Origin: Apteryx mantelli
Taxonomy: Eukaryota; Chordata; Aves; Apterygiformes; Apterygidae
Direction: 5' to 3'
DNA: 64,000 nucleotides
NCBI RefSeq assembly: GCF_036417845.1
Contig: NC_089979.1
Span: 51,436,275-51,500,274, forward strand
Shown here piece by piece: positions 62,401 to 64,000 of this stretch. Under the pieces are notes generated by a model that saw nothing but the letters and a program-made list of their open reading frames with translations, made no database searches and was not told where the DNA came from. Each line of letters starts with the position of its first letter. The stretch's first letter is position 1. Both the position numbers and the translations under genes were made by a program.

Positions 62401-62430
62401 GGCGGCGGCGGCGACTCCCACCGGGTCCAT
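53356..62430 (-). CDS. RIOK3: RIOK3, RIO-family atypical protein kinase (13 coding exons)
   Basis: Atypical serine/threonine kinase of the RIO family; family members act in small ribosomal subunit maturation, and RIOK3 is also reported in innate antiviral signalling. Coding exons in transcript order: 62430-62362, 61717-61596, 60848-60703, 60575-60471, 59922-59813, 59032-58889, 58326-58199, 57104-56913, 56462-56303, 55775-55695, 55608-55519, 55142-55035, 53457-53356. Total 1,557 bases with stop (518 residues; human 519). The N-terminal third is acidic and linker-like. The RIO domain carries the ATP-loop motif STGKES (261-266), the lysine of AIKVFK (K291), the catalytic HADLSEYN (D407) and metal-binding LIDVSQ (D424). 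All are intact. Every intron is GT-AG and all phases close. A possible extra in-frame exon lies in the last intron (listed separately). Remaining introns show nothing recognisable. Confidence 0.97.
54248..54355 (-). CDS. Candidate in-frame cassette exon in the last RIOK3 intron
   Basis: On the RIOK3 strand, the acceptor TCTTATTAAAGCAG is followed by 108 open bases and then the donor GTGTGT. The 36 codons read [20 protein letters not shown] then [16 protein letters not shown]. Both ends are phase 0, exactly matching the phase-0 junction between exons 12 and 13, so inclusion would add 36 residues without changing frame. The surrounding intron is AT-rich and full of stops, and the peptide looks amphipathic and protein-like. 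I do not recall it in human RIOK3, so it is either an alternative exon or a chance frame. Confidence 0.4.
55035..55142 (-). CDS. RIOK3: RIOK3 exon 12
   Basis: 108 bases, phase 0-0, [20 protein letters not shown] then [13 protein letters not shown] (residues 450-485). Acceptor ATTGAATAG, donor GTATAA. Confidence 0.95.
55519..55608 (-). CDS. RIOK3: RIOK3 exon 11: metal-binding Asp of the kinase domain
   Basis: 90 bases, phase 0-0, [20 protein letters not shown] then RDCRNVSQ (residues 420-449). D424 is the DFG-equivalent residue of RIO kinases. Donor GTAGGA. Confidence 0.96.
55695..55775 (-). CDS. RIOK3: RIOK3 exon 10: catalytic loop
   Basis: 81 bases, phase 0-0, [20 protein letters not shown] then MLWHDGK (residues 393-419). 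D407 is the catalytic aspartate. Acceptor CTTGCAG, donor GTAGTA. Confidence 0.96.
56303..56462 (-). CDS. RIOK3: RIOK3 exon 9: kinase domain
   Basis: 160 bases, [19 protein letters not shown] then [19 protein letters not shown] (residues 339-392). Acceptor GTTCCACAG, donor GTAAGA. Confidence 0.95.
56500..56531. repeat. Inverted repeat, 11-bp AT-rich arms around a CA/TA loop
   Basis: ATTTTTATATA and its complement flank a CACACACATA loop in RIOK3 intron 8, about 40 bases upstream of the exon 9 acceptor. Likely a by-product of simple-sequence drift. Confidence 0.6.
56913..57104 (-). CDS. RIOK3: RIOK3 exon 8: ATP-binding lysine
   Basis: 192 bases, [38 protein letters not shown] and [17 protein letters not shown] (residues 275-339). 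K291 aligns with the ATP-anchoring lysine. Acceptor TTTTTCCACCAG, donor GTACAA. Confidence 0.95.
58199..58326 (-). CDS. RIOK3: RIOK3 exon 7: ATP loop
   Basis: 128 bases, [17 protein letters not shown], then [20 protein letters not shown] and AYGG (residues 233-275). Donor GTACGT. The junction peptide [13 protein letters not shown] is two residues shorter than the remembered human linker. Confidence 0.94.
58889..59032 (-). CDS. RIOK3: RIOK3 exon 6
   Basis: 144 bases, phase 0-0, [20 protein letters not shown] then [20 protein letters not shown] (residues 185-232). Acceptor CTTGTAG, donor GTATGT. Confidence 0.95.
59093..59105. repeat. Poly-C tract, 13 bases
   Basis: C run followed by A run in RIOK3 intron 5, 61 bases before the exon 6 acceptor region on the transcribed strand, where it reads as poly-G. 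Confidence 0.6.
59813..59922 (-). CDS. RIOK3: RIOK3 exon 5
   Basis: 110 bases, [20 protein letters not shown] then [16 protein letters not shown] (residues 148-184). Donor GTAAGT. Confidence 0.95.
60471..60575 (-). CDS. RIOK3: RIOK3 exon 4: acidic linker
   Basis: 105 bases, [19 protein letters not shown] then [15 protein letters not shown] (residues 113-148). Acceptor TTTCTCAAG, donor GTATGT. Confidence 0.95.
60703..60848 (-). CDS. RIOK3: RIOK3 exon 3
   Basis: 146 bases, [20 protein letters not shown] then [20 protein letters not shown] (residues 64-113). Acceptor TGTTACACAG, donor GTATTC. Confidence 0.96.
61596..61717 (-). CDS. RIOK3: RIOK3 exon 2
   Basis: 122 bases, [20 protein letters not shown] then [20 protein letters not shown] (residues 24-64). 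Acceptor TTTTTTTACAG, donor GTAAGT. Confidence 0.95.
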
Positions 62431-62720
62431 CTGTGCATGTAGGGCGGGCGGGCGGGCGCTGCAGCGGCGGCTGAGGCTCTCCGGAGGGCAGCGTCGCTCG
62501 AAATACAAACTCTTCCGGGTTCTTCCCGGTTCTCTCTTGCCGTCACCTGCCGTCCGCGCTCCTCATTGGTCGGCGGCGTGCGGGCCTCGCACGCCCTTCC
62601 GGTGATGTCCGCAGGAGCCAAGGCACTCCCAGAACCGCGGCACCGGCACCGGCACCGCCACGGGGGAAGCGGGACACGGCCGCAGGGAGGTGGGATGGGC
62701 CATGCCGACCCCGGAGCCGT
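62200..62720. promoter_or_regulatory. RIOK3: CpG island promoter of RIOK3
   Basis: GC-rich block around exon 1. On the RIOK3 strand it carries a CCAAT box (ATTGG on + at 62565-62569, about 135 bases upstream of the start codon) and ETS-type CCGGAAG sites (CTTCCGG on + near 62512 and 62597). No TATA box is seen. Confidence 0.8.
62362..62430 (-). CDS. RIOK3: RIOK3 exon 1: start codon
   Basis: 69 bases, phase 0 at the donor [24 protein letters not shown] then AWQSK (residues 1-23). Chosen because MD-VGVA matches the remembered human start and the frame runs into exon 2. An out-of-frame ATG lies 8 bases upstream (62438-62436). Confidence 0.92.
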
Positions 62721-63694
62721 GACCCAGTCCTACGGAGCAGGTGGATAGCGCAGAGTAAGGAAGCAAGAGCAAAAAATCCCTAGAAGGGCAAAGCCACGAG
62801 GGAGGTGTGCTGAGGGAAACCCGAAATTCAGAATGCCTCCTTTTGTCTCAGGAAATAACTAGAGAAGCAGAAAAATAAGCGTAAGCAAAACTAACTCATT
62901 TGATCGTGATCCCTTAGCTTACCATAAATACAATTTGAATACAAATACTTTGTATGTGATCCTACACCTGTTGCACTGCAATTTTATACATAGCATTTAT
63001 CTGTAAAATAATATTGTAATTAAAACGTGCTGTTTCCATGAAAATAAATTTTCAGTTATGGCATTTTGCTGCAATACACTTGCTGTCTTACCTCTGTGTG
63101 AGCAGGTTTCCCTACAGTGAGGAAGCAATGTACAGGAACCTCCCTACACCTGGCCCATCCCCTGGCATCAGAGGCATCTGTACATATAAGGCTACTGTGT
63201 CTTTCCGACCACTGTCAATAGCCAGAAAGCCACCCTCACATGCGGGGTTGCTCCAGGCGCAGGAGAAACGGTAAGGGGTCTTAACGCCACCCGGGTGTCC
63301 CCGACGTGCTCGGGGTATGTGCCCTGTTGAACATCGAGCACAGCTGTGCCGCCAGGGCAGACCTCCCAAAACTTCTGTCACCAGCTCGGGCACAGGAGAA
63401 GCAGCTTGCTCAGGCAAAGTTGGCCTGCTTTGTCCTCCACGACCTCTAACAGCATACCGCACCAGTCTCCCGAGACAGCCCGCGCCAGTGCTGGTGCCTG
63501 CCGCAAGTCACTCCCGGTGCCGGTGACAGGGCGGGCTGGCCAGGTCTGGAGAGGGTCGGGAGTGTGGTCGTGATCCTGCCCTGCTACACACAGTGAACAG
63601 ACACAGACACGTGGGCCCGCAGATGCGGCTGGGGGGCTCAGTCTGGCCCTGCGGTTGCAGTGTGGTTTGTACCCCCTCTGCCCATGGCCCTGGA
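62721..63694. other. Intergenic DNA upstream of RIOK3
   Basis: No recognised gene. The first part is AT-rich; 63,100-63,680 is GC-richer with several overlapping open frames on both strands that look like composition effects. A CACGTG is present at 63608-63613 but is more than 1.1 kb from RIOK3. Confidence 0.5.
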
Positions 63695-63790
63695 GAAGAC
63701 AGATTATTTTTCTCTTTGCAGCTGCCTTTTGGGGTTTGAAGACTGCTGCCATGCCCCCTTCAATTTGTCTTAGCTAAATTTATCACTTAC
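63695..63790 (-). repeat. Probable CR1 LINE scrap, reversed
   Basis: The block GCAGCTGCCTTTTGG, TTTGAAGACTGCTGCCATG, CCCCCTTCAATTTGTCTT resembles the reverse complement of the CR1 3' region (which in sense reads AAGACTGAGGGG..CATGATA..CAGTCTTCAAA). Short and diverged; edges are uncertain. Confidence 0.5.
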
Positions 63791-64000
63791 ATAAATGAGC
63801 TGAGTGTCAGAGCAATGTCCTGCTGTCCTGAGAAAATCTTTAGCACAACTGTACAAGCACAGATTAAGAAACACTTTTTTTGTATTCTTTTGTTCAAAAA
63901 AACATTAACAATGACTTAATATTCCTTTGCCTTTTAATTCAGTTTTTAATTTTCAGAAATGAGTCTTTTTTCATATTCTTCAGTTCTGCAATTTTACATA

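Noticed and set aside
62566-63760. Possible first exon of TMEM241, the next gene beyond RIOK3 in human
   Set aside because: I looked for the remembered TMEM241 start (MCVRRSL) on + and did not find it; in human the two starts are many kilobases apart, so it is probably outside the window.

Overview
The window is vertebrate nuclear DNA, most likely from a bird. It holds three intron-rich, single-copy housekeeping genes, each starting in a CpG island, with short introns and very little interspersed repeat. The only transposons I recognise are two old CR1 LINE fragments, CR1 being the dominant repeat of birds and reptiles. I cannot name the species. No retroviral, LTR or Polinton-like remains were seen.

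Layout: 1-3,300 is intergenic and carries a CR1 fragment (about 1,665-2,402) and a possible 3' end of an upstream plus-strand gene. A CpG island at about 3,370-4,560 starts NPC1 (+ strand), whose 25 coding exons run from 4,176 to 33,167 and encode about 1,289 residues. RMC1 (C18orf8/MIC1, - strand) has 20 coding exons from 49,878 back to 33,724 (about 677 residues) and starts in a CpG island at about 49,480-50,330. RIOK3 (- strand) has 13 coding exons from 62,430 back to 53,356 (about 518 residues) and starts in a CpG island at about 62,200-62,720. The last 1.2 kb is promoter-proximal and intergenic DNA with a probable reversed CR1 scrap. Every intron I placed is GT-AG and all exon phases close without a break, so the three genes look intact.

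How the genes fit together: NPC1 is the lysosomal membrane protein that exports LDL-derived cholesterol. RMC1 is a subunit of the Mon1-Ccz1 complex that activates Rab7 on late endosomes, and published work links that complex to NPC1-dependent cholesterol export. The two genes are tail to tail: their stop codons are only 556 bases apart and their polyadenylation signals are interleaved, so the mature 3' ends should overlap as antisense. Both CpG islands carry a CACGTG site close to the TFEB/TFE3 CLEAR consensus. RIOK3, an atypical RIO-family kinase, lies upstream of RMC1 on the same strand. The same order (RIOK3, C18orf8, NPC1) is known in human.

Most worth a second look: a phase-0, 36-codon candidate cassette exon in the last RIOK3 intron; the NPC1/RMC1 3' overlap and paired E-boxes; two perfect inverted repeats in NPC1 intron 1; and a related pair of unidentified repeats in NPC1 introns 14 and 16. 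Comparisons with human proteins are from memory, not from a search.
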